From contig OZ245894.1 of assembly GCA_965229635.1 (NCBI GenBank), forward strand, positions 1,798,001 through 1,862,000: 64,000 nt of DNA. Direction: 5' to 3'. Of the stretch, positions 43,001-50,220 are shown piece by piece (the first letter of the stretch is position 1; the number at the start of each line of letters is the position of its first letter). The DNA is from BQJU01 sp965229635. Its GTDB lineage: Bacteria; Bacteroidota; Bacteroidia; Chitinophagales; Saprospiraceae. The translations under genes were made by a program, and so were the position numbers. Under the pieces are notes generated by a model. That model had not been told where the DNA came from. It did not search any database and worked only from the letters and a program-made list of their open reading frames with translations.

Positions 43001-43138
43001 CTGAATTTTGAAGACGTTGCGATGACTCAATCCTTCATCAAAATCATAGACCTTGATTTTAATATCATCCTGTTGCCCCTGTAGTGATACAACCAGCAGT
43101 ATTTGCAACAATAAGCATAGGAAATGGCATCTTTTCAT
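40019..43138 (-). CDS. Propeller-type receptor with adenylate cyclase output
   Basis: A 1039-residue membrane protein. After a signal peptide (ending LQGQ) come ~600 residues of two-component-regulator propeller repeats (for example 'DTNGFIWMATINGLNRFDGYNF', 'DRAGVIWVASDFGAIKII', 'EDRFGYLWAASANGLLRFD'), then a Y_Y_Y domain (~690-765), a TM helix near 775-797 (FRIFAALAVFGLIWLIMRYRII), a coiled coil, and a class III cyclase domain (~855-1030). The cyclase has metal Asp in 'VMFSDFKNFS' and 'TVGDAYLC', Lys in 'EKIKTVGD' and Asp in 'DIWGDTVNV' (adenine specificity), and the transition-state Asn-Arg pair in 'VNVASRME'. It should make cAMP in response to an extracellular ligand, replacing the histidine kinase of the usual hybrid system. 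Confidence 0.95.
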   Translation of the reverse strand: MKRCHFLCLLLQILLVVSLQGQQDDIKIKVYDFDEGLSHRNVFKIQQDTNGFIWMATINGLNRFDGYNFLQFNSRNLQQYIPHDVISDMLIDANNQIWLGNPDFITLFNPVSQESQTARIKRGSLVRRESQVPSNLYQDSHQDIWMATYDEKSANTAIQIMHPDGQLEDILKTEGQYTRRPILEWMDSYFIGAYENELWQLDQQYNIINKVSIPTGNAERLALRIIQMQVVNSKILVLTASGKVFEYNTIQKAFFPHPVNNKLVNPFVASAFFIEENGDLWLGGRGILLHYDAASGSLSNYDNTIRQTVKNTCLYRQFFKDRAGVIWVASDFGAIKIIKSDDLFSQYLSGGSEYCSNVYCSTRGLTEDESGRIYISYYNSIHILDPVNNAIRPLFPSNDYFNFPFGIQYHKGAIWTGNGLRIDIKTLAVDTIFSHPNVDLGVVLVDQTRELWFGYQHWLYQYNVEKDSLWSFQDNQGTWDSLNGQISHLFQREDSPNIWASTLNNGIYKIDKTLGRLAHYNADSTSRIILPHNQINAAYEDRFGYLWAASANGLLRFDITGKKLEVFTTNDGLPNNFINGILPEGDTCMWVSTDNGLCRFCPEPRQATSFFLEDGLSANEFNRISFYKAKNGRMYFGGLNGVNAFYPGSNFQSRREKQLQSRMLLTSFTRLDGGIDSVSVQNFGLQHQSIDLSHQDKLFTFTYSLADFSNPLQNTYSYKLDGYESTWSPPSTINTVRYNNIPAGDYIFRVRGRAGQSTWSDHELAIPVHISEAYYNTWPFRIFAALAVFGLIWLIMRYRIILIKRREKELEGIVKARTQELEKEKQKSEELLLNILPAETAHELKTHGFAKAKRHELVTVMFSDFKNFSRISEQLEPEELVAEIDLCFRAFDEIIDKYGLEKIKTVGDAYLCVGGISSDDIDEAMRVVSAALEIQEFLKGISFEKKMNKTPYFEARLGIHTGPVVAGIVGIKKFAYDIWGDTVNVASRMETNGEVGKVNISATTYQLIRHQFKCEYQGQFSENNADIGMYYVLGPREEE

Positions 43139-43281
43139 ATAGGTCTGACCAAAAACTTTTCGGAAATGTAAGGATTTTCACTGCGGAAATGAAAACTGAT
43201 GGGAAAGGATTGTTGGCTGATGAACAAATATTCTAAGAAATAATATTTGTTTTAATTATTTAAAATGTAAACATTTTTTTG

Positions 43282-43289
43282 TAAGTTTG
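43282..43289 (+). promoter_or_regulatory. Bacteroidota -7 box for SRPBCC gene
   Basis: TAAGTTTG fits the TAnnTTTG consensus and lies 34 bases before the ATG at 43324. A -33 TTG at the usual 19-21-base distance was not seen, so the call is weak. Confidence 0.4.
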
Positions 43290-43323
43290 ACTCCTGAAAC
43301 CTTTTTTAACTAATATCAAAACG

Positions 43324-44331
43324 ATGAAAGCCTTAAAAATTATTGGAATCACCTTAGGGATTTTGATTGCCCTTGTATTGATTTTGGGAGCTATTGCACC
43401 AAAAAAGATAGAGGCATCACGGTCAACGACGATCGATGCACCAGTGGATTTGGTGTTTAATACCGTCAACGATTTGAGCAGCTGGGAGGATTGGTCTCCC
43501 TGGAAAGAAATGGACCCTACAATGAAAGTAACGATGGGAGAGCAAACGGCCGGAGTCGGAGCGTCGTACTCCTGGACAGCGGAAGAAGCCGGAAGCGGAA
43601 ACATGTCCATTACCTCCAGTACCCCAAACGAAGAAATTCAGACCCATGTTGAGTTTGATGGTATGGGAGGAGCCGACGGAAAATGGGATTTTGAAAGCAC
43701 GGAAGAAGGCACCAATGTGACCTGGGGCTTTGAAAGCGAGATGCCATTCCCAATGAATGCCATGTTGTTGTTTCAGGATATGGAAGGTGCTATCGGCAAG
43801 GATTTTGACCGTGGATTGGAACTACTGAAAGGAATAGTGGAGGCCAAGGCTGAAGCAACAGGTACTGCTAACCTTGAGATAGAACAGGTAGATTTGCCGG
43901 AGCGGTATTATGTGGCTGTTAGGAAAACGGTAGCCATGGACAAAATGCAGGAAGCTTATGCCGAGAATTTGGGGAAAGTACATAAAGCACTGACTGACAA
44001 CGGTATTGAAATGGCTGGTATGCCGAGTGGACTTTATTATACCTGGGATGAAGAGCAGCAGGAGTCAGATATGGCTATGGGCATTCCAACCAAGGAGAAA
44101 GTAGAGGTGGATGGATTTACGGCTATTACTTTGCCTGCTGGTAAGGGGTTGTTAATTAATTACTATGGTCCTTACGAAAAGATCGGAGATGCGCACATGG
44201 CAATGGATGCATATATGAAAAACAACGGCTTGACTTTTGTTGCGCCTGCTATTGAAGAGTACGTAACTGATCCCGGAACAGAACCGGATCCGAAAAAATG
44301 GTTAACTAAAGTGGTTTATCACCTCGAATAG
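43324..44331 (+). CDS. SRPBCC-family protein with GyrI-like domain
   Basis: A 335-residue protein with an N-terminal hydrophobic helix (IIGITLGILIALVLILGAIA), probably membrane-anchored with the bulk facing outside or inside. Residues ~30-170 are an SRPBCC/polyketide-cyclase-like domain ('RSTTIDAPVDLVFNTVNDLSSWEDWSPWK'). Residues ~180-335 are a GyrI-like small-molecule-binding domain ('VDLPERYYVAVRKTVAMDKMQEAYAENLGKVHKAL', 'VEVDGFTAITLPAGKGLLINYYGPYEKIGDAHMAMDAYM'). This combination is common in Bacteroidota stress and ligand-binding proteins; the ligand is unknown. Confidence 0.87.
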   Translation: MKALKIIGITLGILIALVLILGAIAPKKIEASRSTTIDAPVDLVFNTVNDLSSWEDWSPWKEMDPTMKVTMGEQTAGVGASYSWTAEEAGSGNMSITSSTPNEEIQTHVEFDGMGGADGKWDFESTEEGTNVTWGFESEMPFPMNAMLLFQDMEGAIGKDFDRGLELLKGIVEAKAEATGTANLEIEQVDLPERYYVAVRKTVAMDKMQEAYAENLGKVHKALTDNGIEMAGMPSGLYYTWDEEQQESDMAMGIPTKEKVEVDGFTAITLPAGKGLLINYYGPYEKIGDAHMAMDAYMKNNGLTFVAPAIEEYVTDPGTEPDPKKWLTKVVYHLE

Positions 44332-44357
44332 TTTTTGAATTTTATTAGGAAACATAG

Positions 44358-44388
44358 TGGGCCTTGGGTTATTCCAGGGCCTATTTTT
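44358..44388 (+). terminator. Intrinsic terminator after SRPBCC gene
   Basis: TGGGCCTTGG and CCAGGGCCTA form a ~10-bp stem (two wobble pairs) around a 6-base loop, followed immediately by TTTTT. It lies 26 bases past the stop codon at 44331. Confidence 0.75.
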
Positions 44389-44433
44389 AGAATAACTTCA
44401 TAACAATACATTTTCAAAAAAAACGCTCTGCTG

Positions 44434-45423
44434 ATGAATGTTATACCCCCTGATTTGTTATGGAAGGGAACCATTGAAGATTTGTTTCCCGATTTTCTGT
44501 CATTTTTCTTTCCAGGCTACTGTGATCTGGTTGAGCTTGAAGCTGGCTTTGAATTTCTTGATAAGGAGCTGGAACAGTTATCTCCTTATTCACAAAGTAA
44601 AAAAAGAGTTGCTGATAAGTTGATCAAGCTCCGATTGAAATCGGGCGAGAATTGGCATGTTTTAGTTCACGTTGAGATTCAGGGCTATGAAGAGAAGGAT
44701 TTTACAAAACGTATGTATGAGTATTTTTACCGTATTCGGGATCGGTATCAATTGCCCATTACGGCACTAGTACTCTTAACGGATGCAAATCCTCGGTTTC
44801 GGCCTTCAAATTATCAGGAGGAACTGTGGGGAACGAAGTTGCATTTTGCATTCAACTCTTACAAATTGCTAGATCATACCGTGGCAGAATATCAAAACCA
44901 AGACAATCCATTTGCGGCAGTAATGGAGACGGCGAGGCTGGCTTTGGATCGGAAAACGTTGGTGGACGAACACCTATATTCGTTGAAGATGAGAATGCTA
45001 AAAAGGTTGATCGAAAGAGGGCTGGAGAAACCAAAGATTGTTAGGATTATGAACTTTTTACGTTACTATTTACTATTTGACGAAAAGGAAATTTTTAATA
45101 AATTTGAGGAGGTATGTGTCAATCTTCAACAAAACGTTCAAGGTATGGGACTTCAAGAGTTAGTTTTTAATTATTTTAAAGAAAAGGGGCTGGAAGAAGG
45201 TCGTGAGCAAGGCCTGGAACAAGGCCTGGAACAAGGCCTGGAACAAGGTCTGGAACAAGGCCTGGAACAAGGTCTGGAAAAAGGTTCTGAAATCACCAAG
45301 AAAGAAATCGTTTTAAATGCCCATAGAGAAGGCATTCCTTTGCATGTGATTGCCAAAATAACAGGACTTTCTGAAGATCAAATCAGAGCGATCATTATTG
45401 TATCTGAAAATGGCGAGAATTGA
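44434..45423 (+). CDS. Rpn-family recombination-promoting nuclease with EQGL repeats
   Basis: A 329-residue protein of the Rpn/PD-(D/E)XK nuclease-transposase family. The core is visible as 'DKLIKLRLKSGENWHVLVHVEIQGYEEKDFTKRMYEYFYRI' (conserved EIQ of the nuclease site) and 'PITALVLLTDANPRFRPS'. A helical region follows, then at ~255-284 a low-complexity run of LEQG repeats, and a C-terminal ~40 residues ('NAHREGIPLHVIAKITGLSEDQIRAII') that is probably a helix-turn-helix. Rpn proteins are toxin-like nucleases linked to recombination and phage defence. The repeat may vary in length between strains. Confidence 0.88.
   Translation: MNVIPPDLLWKGTIEDLFPDFLSFFFPGYCDLVELEAGFEFLDKELEQLSPYSQSKKRVADKLIKLRLKSGENWHVLVHVEIQGYEEKDFTKRMYEYFYRIRDRYQLPITALVLLTDANPRFRPSNYQEELWGTKLHFAFNSYKLLDHTVAEYQNQDNPFAAVMETARLALDRKTLVDEHLYSLKMRMLKRLIERGLEKPKIVRIMNFLRYYLLFDEKEIFNKFEEVCVNLQQNVQGMGLQELVFNYFKEKGLEEGREQGLEQGLEQGLEQGLEQGLEQGLEKGSEITKKEIVLNAHREGIPLHVIAKITGLSEDQIRAIIIVSENGEN
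45204..45287 (+). repeat. 12-bp tandem repeat coding LEQG units
   Basis: About seven tandem copies of a 12-base unit (GAACAAGGCCTG type, with GGTCTG variants) encode repeated Leu-Glu-Gln-Gly. Units of this length stay in frame when copies are lost or gained, so the repeat can change protein length by slippage without breaking the gene. Confidence 0.85.
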
Positions 45424-45583
45424 GTAATTATAAGCTTGTGCAAATTTCTGATAACGACCTTTCTAATTGAACGAAATAACGCTGCTCATTTCCAGCTTTT
45501 CCCTAAATTTAGTTACTTTGATGCCAGAAGGCTAACCGCTGAACTTCTAGTTCAGAGGATTTACACAATTCCAAGATGAACGT

Positions 45584-46825
45584 ATGGCAAATCAGGTGAT
45601 GCTCGAAGAGCTGGAGCGACATATTGAGAAAATTTTTGAGGAGATCATTCCCGCTGACTATGTGTATCATGATCTGGAGCATACCAAGTCTGTTGTACAG
45701 GCGGCGTTGACTATCGCCAATGAATACGAAAACCTAAATGAGGAGGAAATTGAAGCACTACAAATTGCTGCCTGGTTTCACGATGTTGGTTATTATGATG
45801 GCCAACAGGAGGGGCATGAAGTGCGCGGTTGTCAGAAGGCCCGGAAATTTTTGGAAAACTATGATTATCCTGAAGAAAACCTCAAGCTGGTGGAGGGCTG
45901 TATCATGGCTACCCGAATTCCACAAAGTCCACGGAACCTGGTTGAAGAAATTCTTTGTGATGCCGACTTGAGCCACCTTGGCATGGATCAATACTGGGAT
46001 CGATGTGGCCGGTTGAGGCAGGAAATGTTGCTCACCAGAGGCGTCATTATGTCGGAACCGGAATGGGTAGATTTTGAGATGGGTTTCATGATTCGCCATC
46101 ACTATCATACCACCGCTGGGAGAAGGCTTTTTGGGAAGCAGAAGGAAAAACACATTCGCCAGTTGTACAAACACAAGCTTCGGCTCAACCCCGGATTGAC
46201 TGAAACCAATGGCGAACTGCCGGTGGCGGTTACCAAAAAGAAGAAGAAAAAGAAAAAAAAGAAGCAAGACAAATCTTCAAAGGATATGGAGCTGAAGCAG
46301 CTCAATCTTGGTCGGGGGGTGGAAACGATGTATCGTACCACTTATCGAACCCATGTCAACCTCAGTTCTATTGCTGATAACAAGGCAAACATTATGCTGA
46401 GTATCAACGCGATTGTGATCTCAATAGTGGTTTCTAATCTAGTACCGCGTTTTGAGACCAACGCAAAATTGATTTTTCCTACCATTATACTTTTGGCGGT
46501 TTGTTTAATTGCCTTGGTGTTTGCTATATTATCTACACAGCCAAAAGTAACAGAAGGTAAATTCACGCGGGAGGATATTGAAAACCGGCGTTCCAACCTA
46601 CTGTTTTTTGGCAATTTTTACAATATGAACCTCGATGACTTTCATTGGGGCATGATGGAAATGATTAAGGATAGCGACTTTTTATATAGCTCCATGACCC
46701 GCGATATCTACTACCTGGGAGTTGTTTTAGCAAAAAAGTATAAATATCTGCGCATTTGTTATGGAGTATTCATGTATGGTTTGATTATTGCGGTTTGTTT
46801 ATTTGCATTTGCTTTTTTAACATAA
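45584..46825 (+). CDS. HD phosphohydrolase fused to Pycsar effector membrane domain
   Basis: A 413-residue protein. Residues ~15-190 are an HD domain: His/Asp in 'YHDLEHTKSVVQ', the HD pair in 'AAWFHDVGYYDG' and Asp in 'ILCDADLSHLG' (HD hydrolases act on nucleotides, including signalling nucleotides). A lysine run (KKKKKKKKKK, ~218-227) links it to residues ~245-413, which match the Pycsar effector (DUF5706-type) membrane module: 'YRTTYRTHVNLSSIADNKANIMLSINAIVISIVVSNLVPRF' and 'SINAIVISIVV... IFPTIILLAVCLIALVFAI', with a final TM helix (VFMYGLIIAVCLFAFAFL). Pycsar effectors are triggered by cyclic pyrimidine nucleotides to damage the membrane; here the HD part may quench or process the signal. 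Confidence 0.87.
   Translation: MANQVMLEELERHIEKIFEEIIPADYVYHDLEHTKSVVQAALTIANEYENLNEEEIEALQIAAWFHDVGYYDGQQEGHEVRGCQKARKFLENYDYPEENLKLVEGCIMATRIPQSPRNLVEEILCDADLSHLGMDQYWDRCGRLRQEMLLTRGVIMSEPEWVDFEMGFMIRHHYHTTAGRRLFGKQKEKHIRQLYKHKLRLNPGLTETNGELPVAVTKKKKKKKKKKQDKSSKDMELKQLNLGRGVETMYRTTYRTHVNLSSIADNKANIMLSINAIVISIVVSNLVPRFETNAKLIFPTIILLAVCLIALVFAILSTQPKVTEGKFTREDIENRRSNLLFFGNFYNMNLDDFHWGMMEMIKDSDFLYSSMTRDIYYLGVVLAKKYKYLRICYGVFMYGLIIAVCLFAFAFLT
46231..46266 (+). repeat. A/G-rich homopolymer-like tract coding lysines
   Basis: AAAAAG-AAG-AAG-AAAAAG-AAAAAAAA-GAAG encodes ten lysines and includes A8 and A5 runs in the linker between the HD and Pycsar domains. Homopolymer tracts of this kind are prone to slippage. 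Confidence 0.7.
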
Positions 46826-46859
46826 TACAATCGCAACTTTTTAAATTAAAATCCACGAA

Positions 46860-47387
46860 ATGATTTCAAAATCAATGGAAAGGGCCCTCAACGAACAAAT
46901 AGCCCTGGAAGCCTTTGCTTCCTACCTATATCTTTCTATGGCTTCCTGGTGCGATCGGGAAGGACTGGAAGGCTGCGCGAAATTTATGCATCGCCAGTCG
47001 GATGAAGAACGTCAGCACATGCTACGCATTTTTTACTATATCAGCGAAGTAGATGGACATGCCCTTGCTCCTGAGGTGAAGCAGGCACCACATGAGTTTG
47101 AGAGTGTAGGGAAAATGTTTGAAGCTGTATATACTCACGAGCAAAAAGTAACCAAAGCAATTAATGAACTGGTGGCCTTGAGTTATCAGGAAAAAGACCA
47201 CTCTACCCACAACTTCCTACAGTGGTATGTAGAAGAGCAACGCGAGGAAGAAGCCTTAATGCGCACCATTCTCGATAAGATCAAACTGATTGGCGATAGT
47301 CCTCAAAGCCTTTATTTTATTGATATGGAAGTTGAAAAAATCAATAAAGCCCAGGAGAGTGAAGCCGCAGATGCTGCAGCAGAATAA
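46860..47387 (+). CDS. Ferritin (bacterial FtnA type)
   Basis: A 175-residue non-heme iron-storage protein. The ferroxidase ligands are in place: Glu17 (IALEAFASYLYL), Glu50 and His53 (DEERQHMLRIFYYI), Glu94 (VYTHEQKVTKAI) and the later Glu/Gln of the 'QWYVEEQREEEALM' helix. It assembles into a 24-subunit shell that oxidises and stores iron, protecting against oxidative damage. The gene follows the HD-Pycsar gene by 34 bases and may be co-transcribed, though the roles appear unrelated. Confidence 0.96.
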   Translation: MISKSMERALNEQIALEAFASYLYLSMASWCDREGLEGCAKFMHRQSDEERQHMLRIFYYISEVDGHALAPEVKQAPHEFESVGKMFEAVYTHEQKVTKAINELVALSYQEKDHSTHNFLQWYVEEQREEEALMRTILDKIKLIGDSPQSLYFIDMEVEKINKAQESEAADAAAE

Positions 47388-47394
47388 AAATTAA

Positions 47395-47423
47395 ATGCAT
47401 CCGGAGTTCAATACCGGATGCAT
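47395..47423. terminator. Stem-loop between convergent ferritin and BlaR1-like genes
   Basis: ATGCATCCGG and CCGGATGCAT form a perfect 10-bp stem with a 9-base loop. A T-rich tail (TTAATTTTTATTC) follows on the minus strand, so it best terminates the BlaR1-like transcript. Confidence 0.75.
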
Positions 47424-47448
47424 CAATCACAATAGTCGGGTAAATGGG

Positions 47449-49422
47449 TTACTGCATAATCAATTTGGAGGAATAGTGTTGTTCTCCTTGTTGCACCGTA
47501 ATGATTAGTGTTCCTTTTGCAGTATTTCCTAAATCAATTTCCTCATTAAAGGTTCCATCAAAATCCTGCCGGTTGAGGCGGTAGAGTTCTTTTCCGGCAT
47601 TATTGGTAATAAGGATATTGATTGGCTTTGGCTCGGCCTTGAACCGTAGTGTGAAAATACCATCTGTAGGGTTTGGACTAGCTGAGAATTCCGCTAACTC
47701 CAAGACGTTTGCCGATGGTTGTGGCATAGGATTAGCCGTTACATTTTCCTTGTCTTCTTTAGCAATTGTAAACCTCACCGGCAGATTAAACTGCACGGAT
47801 ACATCTTTACCTTTTTGTCTGCCTGGCGTCCACCTTGGCATCATACTCACTACTCGTAGGACTTCTTTGTCCAGAGCAGGGTGACTACCACGAATGATCT
47901 CTGGCTCCAGAATTTGGCCTGTTCGATCAACAATAAAGGAAACGACTACCATACCTTCTTCTCCTGTGTCCTTCGCTTCTTTTGGGTATTTTACATTGTT
48001 AAAGATGAATTCGAGTAGCTTCTTATCAGAACACTTCTTCTTTTCCAGAGAATATTCTGCACTGGCTTCACATCCCGGGAATAATGGCATTTCCTCCACT
48101 ACCTTAAAAACCTCGCCGGTCTTGTTTGTTTGTGCCCGATCTTTGGTATCAAACTTGAACTGAATCGGCAACTTCATTTCAACCTTTACGGTTTTTCCTT
48201 CTTTCTTCCCGGGGATCCATTTGGGCATTTGTCCCATCATTCTCAGTACTTCCTCATCACATCCTCCACCCAGGCTTTTTAGGATGGTAGGCTCAATGAT
48301 ACTCCCATCCGTATCTACCGAAAATTGTACAATTACCGTACCCTGAATGTTTGCCTTCTTGGCTGCTTCCGGATATTTTAGGTTATCAAAGATGAATTGG
48401 AACAAGTGTTTTTGAGCACAAACTTTTCGGTGCTCCGCATCTTCTATTGCCTCACAGCCCGGAAATCTGGGCATTTCGTCCACATCTCCGTTGGTTTTAG
48501 ATTCAGTTAGCATACTGATATCTTCTTGTTCAACAGAGGAAAGTGGGAGCAGGGTTTCATTATGTCGGGCAAATGCGGCCAGCATTAAACACAAAAGAGG
48601 GAGTAGCAAAAAGTATTTGTAGCGGGCCGAGTGTCGGGATTTGTCTTTCGTCATCATGAAAATTCTTTTTTTAAGTTGTGAATGAATTAGGTGATTAACA
48701 AGTGCAATCTGTAATCCGGATTGAGATTGCGTTATCAACATTTGGCCATAATGTTTTCGATTGGAGGTGCGCAACACGGCAGCATCAGCAATGTATTCGT
48801 GTACCACGCGTAGAGAGCGACGGTATAGGTACACTGGCGGGCAACACCACGTTATAATACCGATTACTTCCATGAACAATACGTCAAGCGTATGCCAACC
48901 GTGAATGTGCGCCAGTTCGTGTTTGGTGATTTGGGATTGATCTTCTTCATTTGTTTGATGAAAGCTACTTTTAAAGAGGTAATTGAAAAATGAAAATGGA
49001 AGATGCTTTTCATTGGTCAGTACTAAAGTGTAACTGTCAAGATGTTGTTTTTTACTTTTTTGATATAAACTTGCCAACTGCCAAAGCCCGTAAGCAAAGC
49101 GAAGCCCGGCAAGCACTACACCAAGCCAATACAGAAAAGCAAGTACATCCAGAAAGCTGACCATCGGAGTTGCTGGAACTTCTGCAATTGCTATTGGCTG
49201 TTGGATGTTTAGCCCGGGGAGTAGCTGTACAAGGATCGGCGCTGGCTGCTCTGGAAGTAAAAATTTGGGCAGCTCAAGCCAGGGAATGATACCTCCCAGA
49301 AAAAGAGTGCCTAAAAGATACCAGCGATTGAGCTGGAAAAAAGTTTCTCGGCTGAGTAACAGGGCGTAGACCAGGTAAAAGGCCAGCCAGCAAACACTCG
49401 CTTCAAGTAGATATTGGAGCAT
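47449..49422 (-). CDS. BlaR1-type M56 peptidase with two TonB C-domains and T9SS tail
   Basis: A 657-residue protein. Residues 1-~280 are an M56/BlaR1 membrane metalloprotease: TM helices near 5-25, 33-52 and 90-110, the zinc motif HELAH (~168), 'VHEYIADAAVL' with the third ligand, and a fourth TM near 273-290. Residues ~315-430 and ~445-560 are two TonB_C-type domains, each with 'EMPxFPGCE... C... NxKYP...G... VxFxV' features; the same motif occurs in the TonB-like gene at 38951. Residues ~585-657 are a T9SS type A sorting domain (FSASPNPTDGIFTLRF, 'LYRLNRQDFDGTF', 'SSKLIMQ'). The sorting tail on an inner-membrane anchored sensor is unexpected. It pairs with the BlaI-type repressor directly upstream. 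Confidence 0.9.
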   Translation of the reverse strand: MLQYLLEASVCWLAFYLVYALLLSRETFFQLNRWYLLGTLFLGGIIPWLELPKFLLPEQPAPILVQLLPGLNIQQPIAIAEVPATPMVSFLDVLAFLYWLGVVLAGLRFAYGLWQLASLYQKSKKQHLDSYTLVLTNEKHLPFSFFNYLFKSSFHQTNEEDQSQITKHELAHIHGWHTLDVLFMEVIGIITWCCPPVYLYRRSLRVVHEYIADAAVLRTSNRKHYGQMLITQSQSGLQIALVNHLIHSQLKKRIFMMTKDKSRHSARYKYFLLLPLLCLMLAAFARHNETLLPLSSVEQEDISMLTESKTNGDVDEMPRFPGCEAIEDAEHRKVCAQKHLFQFIFDNLKYPEAAKKANIQGTVIVQFSVDTDGSIIEPTILKSLGGGCDEEVLRMMGQMPKWIPGKKEGKTVKVEMKLPIQFKFDTKDRAQTNKTGEVFKVVEEMPLFPGCEASAEYSLEKKKCSDKKLLEFIFNNVKYPKEAKDTGEEGMVVVSFIVDRTGQILEPEIIRGSHPALDKEVLRVVSMMPRWTPGRQKGKDVSVQFNLPVRFTIAKEDKENVTANPMPQPSANVLELAEFSASPNPTDGIFTLRFKAEPKPINILITNNAGKELYRLNRQDFDGTFNEEIDLGNTAKGTLIITVQQGEQHYSSKLIMQ

Positions 49423-49447
49423 GGCAAAATGTTTTTTCGCGGAATTG

Positions 49448-49816
49448 TTATTCTTCTTCCAGCCGGTTCAATAATTCAGATAACTCTTTCACGCTGAGTT
49501 CTTCTTCCTTGACCAAAAAGGAAACCAGTCGATTCATCGAACCGTCAAAGTAGTCGGAAACAATCTTTCGCAGGGTTTGACCAGTATAATCTTCTTTGCT
49601 GATCAGTGGGAAGTATTCATAGGTTCGACCATATGCCTTGTGGTCCAGCACACCCTTTTCTTCCAGATTCCGCACAAAAGTGGAAACAGTACTGTGTGGA
49701 GGTTTAGCGATATCCAGTTCCCTCTCCATGTAAGTTCTTATGTCGCTTACTGTGCAGGGCCCCAGGTGCCAAATGATCTGCATGATTTCCTCTTCTGCTT
49801 TGGTCAGTTTGGTCAT
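49448..49816 (-). CDS. BlaI/MecI/CopY-family repressor
   Basis: A 122-residue winged-helix repressor starting MTKLTKAEEEIMQIIWHLGPC. Family marks are 'VSDIRTYMERELDIAKPPHSTVSTFVRNLEEKGVL' (DNA-binding helices) and a C-terminal dimerisation stretch 'LVKEEELSVKELSELLNRLEEE'. Members are cleaved by BlaR1/M56 sensors to induce their regulon. Its partner, the M56 protein, is 25 bases downstream on the same strand, so the two form a classical signal-proteolysis pair; its target genes may include both. Confidence 0.95.
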   Translation of the reverse strand: MTKLTKAEEEIMQIIWHLGPCTVSDIRTYMERELDIAKPPHSTVSTFVRNLEEKGVLDHKAYGRTYEYFPLISKEDYTGQTLRKIVSDYFDGSMNRLVSFLVKEEELSVKELSELLNRLEEE

Positions 49817-50035
49817 ATTTCCATACAATTTTTGTGGTTTTTCAAACAGCTTTCAACAAAGCTAAGGATCACCAATGGGAAAAACAACTATTTATCTAGT
49901 TTTATAACTATATTTTACGTTATAAATCTGTTTTTGTAGTTGAAGATGCAGGAATTAGCGATTTTGGTGGGTAGAGGAGGCTATTTTTTTGAAAAAATAT
50001 TCATAAGATCAATTATCCAACAAATAATCGTAATA

Positions 50036-50070
50036 AAAATAATGATGACAAATATCATCATTATTTTTAT
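50036..50070. promoter_or_regulatory. AT-rich inverted repeat, possible operator
   Basis: AAATAATGATGA and TCATCATTATTT are separated by a 6-base AT-rich loop. They lie between the divergent BlaI-type repressor gene (49816) and the carboxypeptidase gene (50221) and could be an operator or a transcription-stalling hairpin. No protein gene occupies this stretch. Confidence 0.4.
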
Positions 50071-50220
50071 CATCATTATATTTGTAACGATTTTATACCT
50101 CGGGCATACGCCAAAATTTGCCCAGCTACCCATAATTCCGTTCCCGAAATATTTTTATTCCAGCCGTAATCCTTAATATTGGACCAATTTTTATCACCTG
50201 TTTCTGAAATTGTGATCAAT

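Noticed and set aside
45171..45356. CSRP repeat minus-strand frame
   Set aside because: It is the complement of the EQGL repeat in the Rpn gene.
46105..46341. Phe-rich minus-strand frame
   Set aside because: It is the complement of the lysine tract of the HD-Pycsar gene.
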